A DNA stretch of 64,000 nucleotides from Thermodesulfobacteriota bacterium (GTDB taxonomy: Bacteria; Desulfobacterota_D; UBA1144; Nemesobacterales; UBA2774). The notes under the pieces are model-generated. The model had not been told where the DNA came from, searched no databases, and saw only the letters and a program-made list of their open reading frames with translations. The stretch spans positions 1 through 64,000 of the forward strand of contig JBFMCV010000008.1 in assembly GCA_040754335.1 (NCBI GenBank). Reading direction: 5' to 3'. Position 1 is the stretch's first letter; each line of letters begins with the position of its first letter. Shown here piece after piece: positions 38,801 to 47,759 of the stretch. The translations under genes were made by a program, and so were the position numbers.

Positions 38801-39565
38801 CTACTTCGCGTTCCATCCGCCGTCGATCGATATCATGTTCCCGGTCATGAACCCCACGTTGTCGTCGCAGAGAAAGAGCACCGTGCGGGCGACTTCGTCG
38901 GGCTTGCCGAACCTACCTATCGGGTGGAGGGACAGGAGGAAGCTCTCCGCAGCCTGCCTGTCGTCGACCTTACCCAGAAACTCGTCCACCACCATCGGCG
39001 TTTCTATCGTCCCCGGGCACACCGCGTTCACCTTTATCCCCTTGTCGGCATACTCGAGCGCCATGGTCTTCGTCAGGTTGGTAACAGCCCCCTTGGACGC
39101 CGTATATGCGGCGAGTCCCGGGAACCCGTTCAGTCCGCCTACGGAGGAGTTATTCACTATTGAGCCGCCACCGTTCTCTAACATATTCGGTATAGCGTAT
39201 TTGGACATGAAGTACGTCCCCTTCACGTTCGTATCGAATATCTTTTCCCAGGTCTCCGTATCCGTCTCGTGAGTCGTGCCCGGATAGAGCACTCCCGCGT
39301 TGTTGAACAGTATGTCTACGCTTCCGTATTTTCCGACCGTGTAATCGACCGCAGCCTTGCAGTCGTCCTCGTTCGATACGTCGCATACGACGTAGTCTAT
39401 CGCGAGCCCTTCTCTCCTGGCCTCTTCCGCGGTCTCTTTTAACTTCGCTTCTCTCCTTCCCGTGATGACTACGTTTGCGCCCTCACGCGCGAAGAGGAGC
39501 GCGGTTTCCTTTCCTATGCCGGTCCCTCCGCCGGTGATGAGTGCGGTTTTATTTGCGAGCTTCAT
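38801..39565 (-). CDS. Short-chain dehydrogenase/reductase (copy 1)
   Basis: A 254-aa classical SDR. TGGGTGIGK (NAD(P) binding, about residues 12-20), NNAGVLYPG, catalytic Ser in SSVGG and YTASKGA (Tyr-x-x-x-Lys), and an INPVCPGTIETPM-like stretch (VNAVCPGTIETPM). RBS AAGGAGAGTGA. Last gene of a three-gene minus-strand operon with a PPOX protein and a second SDR to which it is about 65% similar. Substrate unknown. Confidence 0.92.
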   Translation of the reverse strand: MKLANKTALITGGGTGIGKETALLFAREGANVVITGRREAKLKETAEEARREGLAIDYVVCDVSNEDDCKAAVDYTVGKYGSVDILFNNAGVLYPGTTHETDTETWEKIFDTNVKGTYFMSKYAIPNMLENGGGSIVNNSSVGGLNGFPGLAAYTASKGAVTNLTKTMALEYADKGIKVNAVCPGTIETPMVVDEFLGKVDDRQAAESFLLSLHPIGRFGKPDEVARTVLFLCDDNVGFMTGNMISIDGGWNAK

Positions 39566-39708
39566 GGCGTCACTCTCCTTGATTTTTTTGTTATAAAGGA
39601 TTAGATGAAGTGCTGTGGAATTGGATGCAGGGATTTTTCCGGTTGCCGAAATGTCTTGAAATTAGCCGTCCGGGATCGGCGCACGCAAGCAAGATTGTAC
39701 GTGACGGC

Positions 39709-40104
39709 TCACGTGAGCTTGTATACGTGCTCGGGCTTGATCTTGAATATGATCCGCTTCTCGTCCTTCCGCGTGCGCGGGTACGCGTCGAGATTGAGAT
39801 ATTTCTTCGCCATCCTGTTTATGTGCTCCTCGGCTCCTTCACGAGTCACCCCCTCCACTCTCCCCCTTATCATGACCTGCCTGTAAGGGTTTCCCGCATC
39901 CGATATGGTTACGGCGACGCGGGGGTCCCTTCTCATGTTGTCGGCTTTCACGCGCCCCTCTGCGGTGTTGATGAGTATATGCTCCCCGTCCGAATCCACC
40001 CACGTGACGCTCACCTGAGGCGACCCGTCCGGCATGAGAGTGGCGAGGGACGCAAAATTCTTCCCATCCGTAGATAGCTTGTAAACGAATTCGTCGATCT
40101 TCAT
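39709..40104 (-). CDS. Pyridoxamine 5'-phosphate oxidase-like (PPOX) protein
   Basis: A 131-aa split-barrel protein with the PPOX-class pattern: FASLATLMPDGSPQVSVTWVD, HILINTAEGRVKADNMRRDPRVAVTI, and RGRVEGVTREGAEEHINRMAKKYL. The length fits F420- or FMN-dependent family members. RBS AAAAGGAGTG. It lies between two SDR genes in the same direction, so a redox role with them is possible. Cofactor cannot be decided from sequence by eye. Confidence 0.88.
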   Translation of the reverse strand: MKIDEFVYKLSTDGKNFASLATLMPDGSPQVSVTWVDSDGEHILINTAEGRVKADNMRRDPRVAVTISDAGNPYRQVMIRGRVEGVTREGAEEHINRMAKKYLNLDAYPRTRKDEKRIIFKIKPEHVYKLT

Positions 40105-40141
40105 CGTGACACTCCTTTTCTATTTCTCTTTATCTCCCCTT

Positions 40142-40903
40142 TTATTTAGCGCACCAGCCGCCGTCTATGGTGAGCATCTGGCCCGTGATGAACCCCGCCT
40201 TCTCCCCCGCAAGGAAAAGCACGGCGTGCGCGACCTCGCTCGCTTTGGCGAGACGCCCCATGGGATGAAGCGACCTCATGAACCTCATGCCCTCCTCCTC
40301 GCCGACCCTCTTCAGATAACCCTCCGTAACGAGCGGCGTCATAGTCGTGCCGGGACAAACGGCGTTCACCGTGATCCCCTTGTCCGCGTACTCAAGCGCC
40401 ATGCTCTTCGTTAGCTGCACGAGGGCGCCCTTCGACGCCGTGTAAGCGGCCAGGGCCGGGAACCCTTTCATACCCACGATCGATGCGTTGTTCACTATGC
40501 GTCCCTCCCTCCTCCCGAGCATGTGCGCGAGCGCGAATTTGCTCATGAGCCATGCGCCCCTCACGTTAATGTCGAACGTCTTCTCCCATACGTGGGCGGG
40601 AGTCTCGTGCGTCGTACCCGGATAAAGCACGCCCGCGTTATTAAACAGCACGTCCACCTTCCCGAACTTGACCGCAGCGTAATCGACAGCCGCCCTGCAG
40701 TCCTCTTCCCTGGATACGTCGGACGTTATGTAGTCTATATCCAGTCCCTTCCCCGCAGCCTCGGATTTCGCCTCCCTCAGCTTTTCCTCCCTCCTGCCCG
40801 TAATGAGGACGTCCGCCCCTTCCTCCGCGAACAGCAGCGCCGTTTCCTTTCCTATCCCCGTTCCGCCCCCCGTGACAATAACGCTCTTTCCTTTAAATCT
40901 CAT
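40142..40903 (-). CDS. Short-chain dehydrogenase/reductase (copy 2)
   Basis: A 253-aa SDR with TGGGTGIGK, NNAGVLYPGTTHE, the catalytic YTASKGAL and VNAVCPGTTMTPLV. The motif NNAGVLYPGTTHET is identical in copy 1, so the two arose by duplication. It is the first gene of the operon SDR2-PPOX-SDR1. Confidence 0.92.
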   Translation of the reverse strand: MRFKGKSVIVTGGGTGIGKETALLFAEEGADVLITGRREEKLREAKSEAAGKGLDIDYITSDVSREEDCRAAVDYAAVKFGKVDVLFNNAGVLYPGTTHETPAHVWEKTFDINVRGAWLMSKFALAHMLGRREGRIVNNASIVGMKGFPALAAYTASKGALVQLTKSMALEYADKGITVNAVCPGTTMTPLVTEGYLKRVGEEEGMRFMRSLHPMGRLAKASEVAHAVLFLAGEKAGFITGQMLTIDGGWCAK

Positions 40904-41069
40904 TTATCTCTGATTATCTATGTTTATCATCATTTATATACAGTCATATGCATATGCAATATAATATCTCATTTTTTGGGATAGTTGCATAAATTTTTAC
41001 GGTTCCGGAATATATACGGTCATGAACTGCGTACCGGTTTGAAAAGCGTGCCGGTTCATGGTGGAGGTT

Positions 41070-41489
41070 TCAATCCGTATCCGGCTGCGGGACGCCCCGC
41101 CTCTTCCACTCCCCCGTCAGCACAGTCTTTCTCTTCCCGCACCCGTCGCCGAGCGGGATGAACGAGAGGACGTCGTGCTTTACGAGGAACCTGTACCTGC
41201 CCGCGCCTCCGCACGAGGGGTCCTCGAACGTTATATCCCGTCCTGAAATCTTGTATTTACCCGCCGACCTCTCGTGTCCCCTGACTTCTCCGTTAAAGGT
41301 GAATTCGAATGTATAACCCGGCCCGAAGGTTAGCGAGCCCTCGAACGAGCCTTCTTCGCTCATTATGTGCCTTTCCCATGTCCCGCCGATTTGAGACCCT
41401 ATATCCGCGGAATCCCCGCAGCTGAAAGCGGCAAGCGCAAGCAGAAATACCGCAAGCGCGGACGATACCCCTCGTTTCCTCGTGCCCAC
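41070..41489 (-). CDS. Lipoprotein of unknown function
   Basis: A 139-aa protein with a signal ending ALAAFSC (lipobox, Cys about residue 24). The mature part (GGTWERHIMSEEGSFEGSLTFGPGYTFEFTFNGEV...GKYKISGRDITFED) is beta-rich and looks like a lipocalin-type or copper-resistance-type small barrel. Four cysteines. No family is assigned. It stands alone and divergent from the bufferin operon with 200 bp between them. Confidence 0.65.
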   Translation of the reverse strand: MGTRKRGVSSALAVFLLALAAFSCGDSADIGSQIGGTWERHIMSEEGSFEGSLTFGPGYTFEFTFNGEVRGHERSAGKYKISGRDITFEDPSCGGAGRYRFLVKHDVLSFIPLGDGCGKRKTVLTGEWKRRGVPQPDTD

Positions 41490-41689
41490 GTATAAAGTCT
41501 AACAGCAAAACGCAGGCTCCGAACCCCCGGTAAATTATAAGCCCGCCGGTCCTCATTCGTGTACCAGCCATAATATCATGTGTCGCGGTCTTGTGAAAAA
41601 TTGTTGTTTATTAATGTTTTTTGTTTATCTTTTTATCATAAATCCGGCTCCGTGCGGACCGGAGGTAAATAAAAGTAAAGGAGGGCGTT

Positions 41690-41983
41690 ATGAGCGTAAT
41701 CAACAATATCAAAAAAGGCGCTACCCTGGCAGGTATCGCTTCTGCGTTATTTATGGTCGGAGTCAGCGCGAGCGCTGACGTCCCGGCGCAGCCGGCGTCG
41801 TGGGAGAAATGCGCGGGTATAGCGAAAGCGGGTAAGAACGACTGCGGCTCTCTCGACGGCAAGCACGACTGCGCGGGCAAAGCGGCGTCGGACTCGAGCC
41901 CGAACGAATGGGTTTATGTCCCGGCGGGCACATGTGAAAAAATCACCGGCGGCAAAGTCGCAGGCACTGAGCCCGCGAAATAA
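41690..41983 (+). CDS. bufA1: Bufferin precursor (DUF2282)
   Basis: A 97-aa secreted precursor: signal peptide ([19 protein letters not shown]), then a DUF2282 core with four cysteines: [26 protein letters not shown], and VPAGTCEKI. Family members are modified on cysteines by the DUF692 (MNIO) enzyme and secreted to sequester copper. RBS AAAGGAGGGCG. The modification genes bufB and bufC follow at once (10 bp gap). The leader function is carried by the signal peptide. Confidence 0.92.
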   Translation: MSVINNIKKGATLAGIASALFMVGVSASADVPAQPASWEKCAGIAKAGKNDCGSLDGKHDCAGKAASDSSPNEWVYVPAGTCEKITGGKVAGTEPAK

Positions 41984-41993
41984 CGGCCAGGCA

Positions 41994-42839
41994 ATGCTCG
42001 AAACGAACGGAAGCTCGCGCGCTGGTAATCTCAGGGCGGGCATAGGTCTCCGCGAGCCTCATTTGAGGCGGATCATGGAGGACAAGCCCGGCATAGACTG
42101 GCTCGAGATAATCGCGGACAACATCATCGATGCGGACGAGACGACGCTTTCGAGGCTGGATGAGCTGAGGCGCGACTACGCGCTTAGCCTCCACAGCGTA
42201 GGCACCTCGATCGGGTCCGTGGACCCGCTCAACTTCGATTACCTGAAGAGCCTGAAAAGGCTCATAGACAGGCTCGACCCGTTTTCCGTCTCCGAGCACC
42301 TATGCTGGTCGGGCGCGCACGGGGTACATCTCCACGACCTGTTCCCCCTCCCGATGACCGAAGAGACCGTAAGGCACGTAGCCGGACGCATAGAGCGGAT
42401 ACAGGATTTCTTCGGGCGGAGGATATTGATCGAGAACGTTTCGGCTTATACCGAGTTCGAAGAGTCCGAGATGAGCGAGCCCGAGTTCATCACGCGCATT
42501 GCGAGGACGAGCGGGAGCGGCATCCTGCTCGACGTCAACAACATCTTCATCAACTCCTATAATTTCGGCCTCGACGCATTGGAATACGTGGAAAATATCC
42601 CCGGCGATCTCGTGGGCGAGATCCACCTCGGCGGCGGAGAGCAGAGGGACGGCTATATACTGGACGCCCATAACTCGAGGATATGGGACGAGGTGTGGGA
42701 CCTTTACGGGCGCGCAGTCTCACGCTTAGGCGCGGTGCCGACTCTGATAGAGTGGGACAACGACATCCCCGGCCTCGAAGTGCTGCTCGACGAAGCGGAT
42801 AAGGCGAATAGAATCATCGAGTCGATATGCGGGACCTAG
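41994..42839 (+). CDS. bufB: MNIO (DUF692) bufferin-modifying enzyme
   Basis: A 281-aa TIM-barrel protein of the MNIO family, which uses iron to modify cysteines of the precursor. Landmarks: GIGLREPHLRRIMEDKPGIDWLEII, LSLHSVGTSIGS, SVSEHLCWSGAHGVHLHDLFPLP, ILIENVSAY, LLDVNNIFINSYNFG, and HLGGGEQRDGYILDAHNSRIWDEVWDLY. His, Glu, Asp and Asn in these segments are the expected iron ligands. Start taken at ATG 41994; the reading frame extends upstream into bufA1. The stop overlaps bufC. Confidence 0.93.
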   Translation: MLETNGSSRAGNLRAGIGLREPHLRRIMEDKPGIDWLEIIADNIIDADETTLSRLDELRRDYALSLHSVGTSIGSVDPLNFDYLKSLKRLIDRLDPFSVSEHLCWSGAHGVHLHDLFPLPMTEETVRHVAGRIERIQDFFGRRILIENVSAYTEFEESEMSEPEFITRIARTSGSGILLDVNNIFINSYNFGLDALEYVENIPGDLVGEIHLGGGEQRDGYILDAHNSRIWDEVWDLYGRAVSRLGAVPTLIEWDNDIPGLEVLLDEADKANRIIESICGT

Positions 42840-43612
42840 CTGGCATACAAAAGGAATTTTTAGACAGTATCCTGGGCGGCGATACCGGGACTGCGGGGCC
42901 GCACACGCCGTCCGGCTCTTCCGGAGGCGGAAAGTTTTCTGCCGCGCCCTACAGGGACCTCGTCGCAACCAACCACCTGAACGCGCTTAAGGACGTATAC
43001 CCCGTTTGCCTGAGGCTCCTGGGGGAGGGCTATTTCTCGTTCCTGGCCTGGAATTATTTGAAGGACAGGCCGACGAACGACCCCGATCTCAACCGCTACG
43101 GCCACGATTTTCCGGATTTCCTGGAGCACGAAGCCCGGGTGCGGGACGAGCTTAAAGGTCTCGGCTACCTGCCCCAAGTCTCGCGGTTCGAATGGGGCCT
43201 GTATGCGGCGTCCCGTAAAGGTGCGGCCGCCGTCCCGCTCGAGGAAATGGTTTCCAAACTGACGAACTTCGGAGACAGGGACACGGTCTTCTTCCGCCTG
43301 AACCCGTCCCTCTCCCTTATGGAATTCGGCTGCCCCGTCGTACGTATCTGGGAAGAGAACCGCCGCGAGGAAGTCGGCGGGATCGCGCTCGATGAAGCAA
43401 GGGAGTATGTCGTCGTATGGAACGGTAACGGGGACGTTCTTTATAAAACCGTGGATGACGATGCTTACGGATTGCTGAGGCGCATTCGGGAGGGCGTGTC
43501 GTTCTGCGAGCTGAACAGAATTTACAAGGACCGGGAGCAGGAGCTCGAACGCCTCATCGCGCTGTCGATATCAAGCGGCTGGATTGTGGATGTCGAGGAC
43601 GCGGTCCGGTAA
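42827..43612 (+). CDS. bufC: DUF2063 bufferin partner protein
   Basis: A 261-aa protein overlapping bufB by 13 bp. N-terminal DUF2063 features: GIQKEFLDSILGG, ATNHLNALKDVYPVCLRLLGEGYFSFLAWNYL, LNRYGHDFPDFLEHE. Such proteins bind the bufferin precursor and present it to the MNIO enzyme. The C-terminal half is a separate domain (AREYVVVWNGNGDVLYKTVDDDAYGLL). It completes a standard bufA-bufB-bufC operon. Confidence 0.9.
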   Translation: MRDLAGIQKEFLDSILGGDTGTAGPHTPSGSSGGGKFSAAPYRDLVATNHLNALKDVYPVCLRLLGEGYFSFLAWNYLKDRPTNDPDLNRYGHDFPDFLEHEARVRDELKGLGYLPQVSRFEWGLYAASRKGAAAVPLEEMVSKLTNFGDRDTVFFRLNPSLSLMEFGCPVVRIWEENRREEVGGIALDEAREYVVVWNGNGDVLYKTVDDDAYGLLRRIREGVSFCELNRIYKDREQELERLIALSISSGWIVDVEDAVR

Positions 43613-43639
43613 AGGCAGCCCTTCAGTTCTCATTTGCGA

Positions 43640-43850
43640 AAGACGAAAATAAAAAGAGAGATCGCCACGGCTACCTTGCAGCCTCGCGAAGACAAAGAAT
43701 GGTGTCATTGCGAGGACGATTCCGAGCGAGTAAGGAATCGGTCACTTTAGGCAAATTGCGAAGAAGTGACTGTTCTTAGCTGAACGCTAACTGCAAAACG
43801 ATTCAAAGCGACCGCGGCAATCCCGTATTTTCATTCCCTCATTATAATCC
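43640..43850. repeat. Dispersed intergenic palindromic modules
   Basis: GAGATCGCCACGGC, GTGTCATTGCGAGGACGATTCCG..GGAATCG and TTAGGCAAATTGCGAAG..GTGACTGTTC segments occur here. The last type also appears in degenerate form at 54650 and 63840. No gene is present in the 240-bp gap. Confidence 0.5.
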
Positions 43851-43852
43851 TT

Positions 43853-45718
43853 CTACGGCACAGTCGTAATCCTTCCCTCTCCGCCTTCGGGATACTGCGC
43901 AGCCGAAATTACTCCGCCGAGTCCGCCCTGGGCTACAGGATCGACAATATAGTTGAACAAAGCCTTCTGATATACGACGCCCAATGTGGTAAATGGCGCT
44001 CCCCTGAAAGGATACATGTCCCCGCCCCTCGCGGAGAAGTCGATAGTAGCTATGTCTATCGGACCGCCCGGCTGTACGACTCCGCCTGTAACAATCACCG
44101 TGCCGTCGTCGAGCACGATTTCTTTCACCTTCGTTCCCGGGGTTACGACGTTCAGGTCAGCATCCAGCACCTGCGCCGTGCCCGCGGGGTCGTAGACCAT
44201 GGAGAACCCAGCGATCTGCGCGAAGCGTCCGTCCGCGACAGGGGTGGCGGAGACCGCATTTTCCATTATCTCCTTAAACTGGTCCCTGGGGATCGCAGGC
44301 ACGATCGATACGAAGTTCGTGAACGGAAATATATCGAACGTCGTGAGCTCCGTTATAGGGCCTGCGGGTATGAGCGTATTGTTCCTTATTCCGCCCCCGT
44401 TCTGGAGAGCGACGTCCGGAAGGGGCATCCCGAAAGCCGGTGCGAGGAGCGTCGCCTGGTAGAGCAGGGCGTCAGCTACCAGGTTCCCCTCGTTCGTCTC
44501 CATAGTCCTTACGCCGGGGTCGCGTCTTCCTTCGAGCGCCACTTCGCTCGTCGCGATCACGTTAGCCGCGAGGCCGTCGACGTAATCCTGCACGGGGTCT
44601 ACCACGTTCGCCTGTATGAAGGGGTCGGGCGAAACGGCGTCGGGATTGGCCCCTCCCGCCACCCTCACGAGTCCGCTATTTTCGTCTACCTTTATGACTT
44701 TCCCTTTTTTATTGAATGCGACTATCAGTCTTCCCACATATTTGTAGTCCCCCGCCGTGGTAACGACAGGTATCTCCGCGCCGTCCGCTCCGGTCGCGGT
44801 CAGGGGGTAGGGGCCGAACGCGTTCGCCGGGTCGTCTCCCGGCACGAGCAGGTCTCCTTCTTCCGCCAGAAGCTCGTCTCCCCCGCCTGCGATCATTATG
44901 TCGACGTTCCTGAGCTCGGATGCGAGGGCGAGGTCTTCGTTCACGTCCTGCAGGTGGCTTATGAAGATGATTTTATTAATCTTGAATTTAGTGAGCTTGT
45001 CTATCTCTTTCTGCACTAGCTCGGCTACGTTCTCGAGCACTATGACGTCTCTCGGGCTCGATATGAAAGGCAGCTCCGGAGTAGTCGCGCCGACTATGCC
45101 GAACGCCTCGCCTTCCCTGAACACCACCGTCCTCTTCACTATGATTCCGTCGTCAACGAGCGCGTCGAGCCCCGGCTCCTCGGAGAAATCGAGGTTCGCC
45201 GATACGAAGGGCGGAGGGTTCTTGAACCCGAGTATGAAGTCCTCGAGCGTGTCCGGGCCGAAGTCGAACTCGTGGTTGCCGAGCGCCATCGCGTCGTAAC
45301 CTATCTTGTTTAGCGCGATCGAATCGTAGTAGGGGACTCCTTTCTGCTGGCTCGCGTTGAATTCGGGCCCAGCCAGGAAATTGTCGCCCGAATTGAGCGT
45401 CAGAACTATCCTCTTTTTGGCGAAATTCTTGTCCCCCTCCTTCCGGAGCTTCTTAACGAGAGTTGCGAACCTGGCAACGCCGCCGAAATCCTCGAGGCCC
45501 ACGCCGGCGTTAATAAGCTGCGATTCCCCGTCGTTGTTGTGGAGTATCGTCAGCCAGAAATCTACCTTGTTGTCGTTTCCTCCGTGATGCGAGCCGTGGC
45601 GTGCATCTACGACTGCCTCTTCAGCCCAGCTTGCAGATACAATTAACAAACACACTGCAAGTATGGCGCCTAAATACGTAAATCCTCTCAATGCTTCCCT
45701 TAAGCTGTTCATGACCAT
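43853..45718 (-). CDS. 5'-nucleotidase / UshA-type metallophosphatase
   Basis: A 621-aa secreted protein; signal peptide (about residues 12-32, ending SWAEE). N-terminal metallophosphatase domain: LTILHNNDGESQL, LNSGDNFLAGPEFN, ALGNHEFDFGPDT, and SHLQDVNEDLAL, with Asp, His and Asn metal ligands. The C-terminal 5'-nucleotidase domain has LQNGGGIRNNTLIP and TFDIFPFTNF. It cleaves extracellular nucleotides or related phosphoesters in the periplasm. It may start at Met45712 instead. Single gene. Confidence 0.9.
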   Translation of the reverse strand: MVMNSLREALRGFTYLGAILAVCLLIVSASWAEEAVVDARHGSHHGGNDNKVDFWLTILHNNDGESQLINAGVGLEDFGGVARFATLVKKLRKEGDKNFAKKRIVLTLNSGDNFLAGPEFNASQQKGVPYYDSIALNKIGYDAMALGNHEFDFGPDTLEDFILGFKNPPPFVSANLDFSEEPGLDALVDDGIIVKRTVVFREGEAFGIVGATTPELPFISSPRDVIVLENVAELVQKEIDKLTKFKINKIIFISHLQDVNEDLALASELRNVDIMIAGGGDELLAEEGDLLVPGDDPANAFGPYPLTATGADGAEIPVVTTAGDYKYVGRLIVAFNKKGKVIKVDENSGLVRVAGGANPDAVSPDPFIQANVVDPVQDYVDGLAANVIATSEVALEGRRDPGVRTMETNEGNLVADALLYQATLLAPAFGMPLPDVALQNGGGIRNNTLIPAGPITELTTFDIFPFTNFVSIVPAIPRDQFKEIMENAVSATPVADGRFAQIAGFSMVYDPAGTAQVLDADLNVVTPGTKVKEIVLDDGTVIVTGGVVQPGGPIDIATIDFSARGGDMYPFRGAPFTTLGVVYQKALFNYIVDPVAQGGLGGVISAAQYPEGGEGRITTVP

Positions 45719-45892
45719 ATTCCCCCTATGGAAAATTTTTTATTGAGACTATCAGCCGGGATTTAATTCCCGGTTAAGCGGGTTTTAACGGCGCGTTAAG
45801 ACCGGCGGTACTGCTCGGCACACGTCTGTATCGGTATATAGACCAATCCTAAAAATATTTGCTATAATTTATTTGTTATGGCGTGTAGATGC

Positions 45893-46408
45893 ATGAAAGC
45901 GCTGATATCTCTGGTTTTGATCATTGCGGCCGGGCTTGCGTTCATATCCTGTGACGACGACGGCGTAGGCGATTGCTTCGGGGTGAACCTCGAAGGGTCT
46001 TTCTGCGTCGCCGAGGACATACTAGCGATAGGGCAGGAGGACGGGCTTGCCTGCTTCAACTGCGAGGGGCAGGAGTCGGGCGAATTCTTCAACCTTGCGT
46101 GGCAGAAAGGCCTCCTCGCGGGCACTCCCAACCCCGGCACGATATTCTCGTTCCTGAACGAGCCCGAGCTGTGGATAGCCGAATTCACCGACTGCGGGAC
46201 GCTCACTCTCTTCGATACGTTCCAGAACGAGTTCGGAAGGTTCGTCAAGGGGGATTTCGCGGGGACTCTCGGAGATATCGACGCGTTCCAGATAGACAAG
46301 CTCTCCCTCTTCATCGACATACCGGGCGTGAGATCCGAAGAAGCCGTATGCGGTTTCTGCGCCAACTCCACGCCGCCCCAGTGCTTCGACGTCATAGTCG
46401 TCGATTAG
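45893..46408 (+). CDS. Cys-rich lipoprotein of unknown function
   Basis: A 171-aa protein starting at MKALISLVLIIAAG, with lipobox FIS-C (about residue 20). The mature part has a Cys pattern (DCFGVN..FCVAED, CFNCEG, DCGTL, CGFCANS, CFDVIV) indicating disulphides. Middle region (LSLFIDIPGVRSEEAV) may bind a ligand. No family recognised. Its style is like the lipoproteins at 25008 and 52130. Confidence 0.7.
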   Translation: MKALISLVLIIAAGLAFISCDDDGVGDCFGVNLEGSFCVAEDILAIGQEDGLACFNCEGQESGEFFNLAWQKGLLAGTPNPGTIFSFLNEPELWIAEFTDCGTLTLFDTFQNEFGRFVKGDFAGTLGDIDAFQIDKLSLFIDIPGVRSEEAVCGFCANSTPPQCFDVIVVD

Positions 46409-46420
46409 AGGTCGGCTGTA

Positions 46421-46798
46421 TCACCTGCTCCCGTTCACGAGCGGGACGAGGTCGTAGCGCGCGCCGTTTATGGTTACCGCGCCCGGCTCATCGACGATGA
46501 GCCTTACCCTGAACCGTTTGGGCCCGCTGCCGTTCAGGCTCAATTCCGGGATGTCAAACTTTTGAGAGCGGCCGTTCTCTATTATCTCGAAGTAGGCCTC
46601 TCTCGTGTAGCTGTCCCTGTGGCGTACGAGCACCCTGCCGCGGGAGACGTGAAGGACGATGCAGTCCGCGGTGTCGCTGAGCTTGTGGGAAAGAGGGCAG
46701 TACTCCGTATGAGTCCCGCTTAAATACCGGAACGCGTATAGCCCCGTGATTATGACCCCGAACGAGAGAGCGAGCGCAATCCCCTTCTTCCGTGACAA
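46421..46798 (-). CDS. Membrane-anchored protein of unknown function
   Basis: A 125-aa protein. A basic start (MSRKKG) and TM segment (IALALSFGVIITGLYAFRYL) anchor it; the rest is outside, probably periplasmic. Residues 35-125 form a beta-rich domain with two cysteines. Converges on the lipoprotein at 45893 with only 12 bp between stops. No family recognised. Confidence 0.6.
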   Translation of the reverse strand: MSRKKGIALALSFGVIITGLYAFRYLSGTHTEYCPLSHKLSDTADCIVLHVSRGRVLVRHRDSYTREAYFEIIENGRSQKFDIPELSLNGSGPKRFRVRLIVDEPGAVTINGARYDLVPLVNGSR

Positions 46799-46929
46799 TT
46801 CCCTTTTCTGCCTTAATTTGTGTGTTTGCTCCCCGGCCGGGCGAGCCGGGTAACCCCATAGAGGGAAGAATATAAACGACCTGCGGGATTTTTCCAGTGG
46901 GGGATTCGTTACCCGTAATTTAATCCATC

Positions 46930-47030
46930 CCGTTCGCCCTGAGCCTGTCGAAGGGCAACGGAGATTTAATAATGCTAAATCCTCCCTAACCCTCCTTTTT
47001 CAAAGGAGGGGATTAAAAGAATTTTCCCCG
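46930..47030. repeat. Dispersed intergenic palindromic modules
   Basis: CCCGTTCGCCCTGAGCCTGTCGAAGGGC and AATCCTCCCTAACCCTCCTTTTTCAAAGGAGGGG are found between the membrane protein and the OmpA-type gene. Both are copies of modules seen elsewhere in the window. Confidence 0.55.
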
Positions 47031-47044
47031 TTATTGTGACGATG

Positions 47045-47611
47045 CTACGGCATCTGGTCCTGTATATCGATCTCGATGCGCCTGTTCTGTGCGCGTCCCG
47101 CGGGCGTGCTGTTGTCGGCTACCGGGTGGTACGGCCCGAACGACACCGCGGCGAGATAGTTCGGGTCTATCCCCTGTTCCGCCAGATAGCGCACGACTGA
47201 GATCGCGCGCCCCGCAGCGAGGTCCCAGTTGGTCGGGAAGCGGCCCGCGAGCGGCTCCAATATAGGAAGGTCATCCGTAAATCCCTGTATTACGATATAT
47301 TTGCCCTGAGCCTGCTGAAGCGCGGGCACGATCTGGTCGAGCGTCTGGCGTCCCTCTGAGTGAAGCTCCCACCCGCCCTCTTTGAACAGTATCTCGTTCA
47401 CGAGCGTAACCTGTAGCTGGTCCTGGAGCTGCTGTATCTCCACCTGGTCAGCCGCGACCTGAGCCGCGAGCACGGTATTCAGCTGCTGATATACCGAGTT
47501 GAGGTATGCGAGCTGCTGTGTCTCGGCGACCTGCTGGTCGTACGTGCTCTGCGAGACGCAGCCAGCCGCGAGCGCGAGCGCGAATACGAATATTAGTTTT
47601 GCCTTCTTCAT
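47045..47611 (-). CDS. OmpA-family peptidoglycan-binding lipoprotein
   Basis: A 188-aa protein. Lipobox ALAAG-C (about residue 18). Next, a Gln/Ala-rich coiled coil (about 25-70), then an OmpA C-terminal domain: LFKEGGWELHSEGRQTLDQIVPAL, IVIQGFTDDLPI, NWDLAAGRAISVVRYLAEQGIDPNYLAAVSFG and NRRIEIDI. It anchors the outer membrane to peptidoglycan. The D and R of the binding site are present. RBS GAGGGAGAAATG. Single gene. Confidence 0.92.
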   Translation of the reverse strand: MKKAKLIFVFALALAAGCVSQSTYDQQVAETQQLAYLNSVYQQLNTVLAAQVAADQVEIQQLQDQLQVTLVNEILFKEGGWELHSEGRQTLDQIVPALQQAQGKYIVIQGFTDDLPILEPLAGRFPTNWDLAAGRAISVVRYLAEQGIDPNYLAAVSFGPYHPVADNSTPAGRAQNRRIEIDIQDQMP

Positions 47612-47705
47612 TTCTCCCTCCTGATATGCGTTGTTAAACGGAATTATAAACCCAAAACCTTTTTCGTTACAAGCTCTATGTGAACGGTGTTTTATTATCG
47701 GGGTG

Positions 47706-47728
47706 AGAAAAAGGGGGCCGGAGCCCCC
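47706..47728 (-). terminator. Rho-independent terminator
   Basis: GGGGGC and GCCCCC stem with CCGG-type loop followed, on the minus strand, by TTTTT. It lies 30 bp after the IPTL-CTERM gene and ends its transcript. Confidence 0.85.
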
Positions 47729-47759
47729 TCAGATGATTTCATCGTAATGCCGTCTTGAT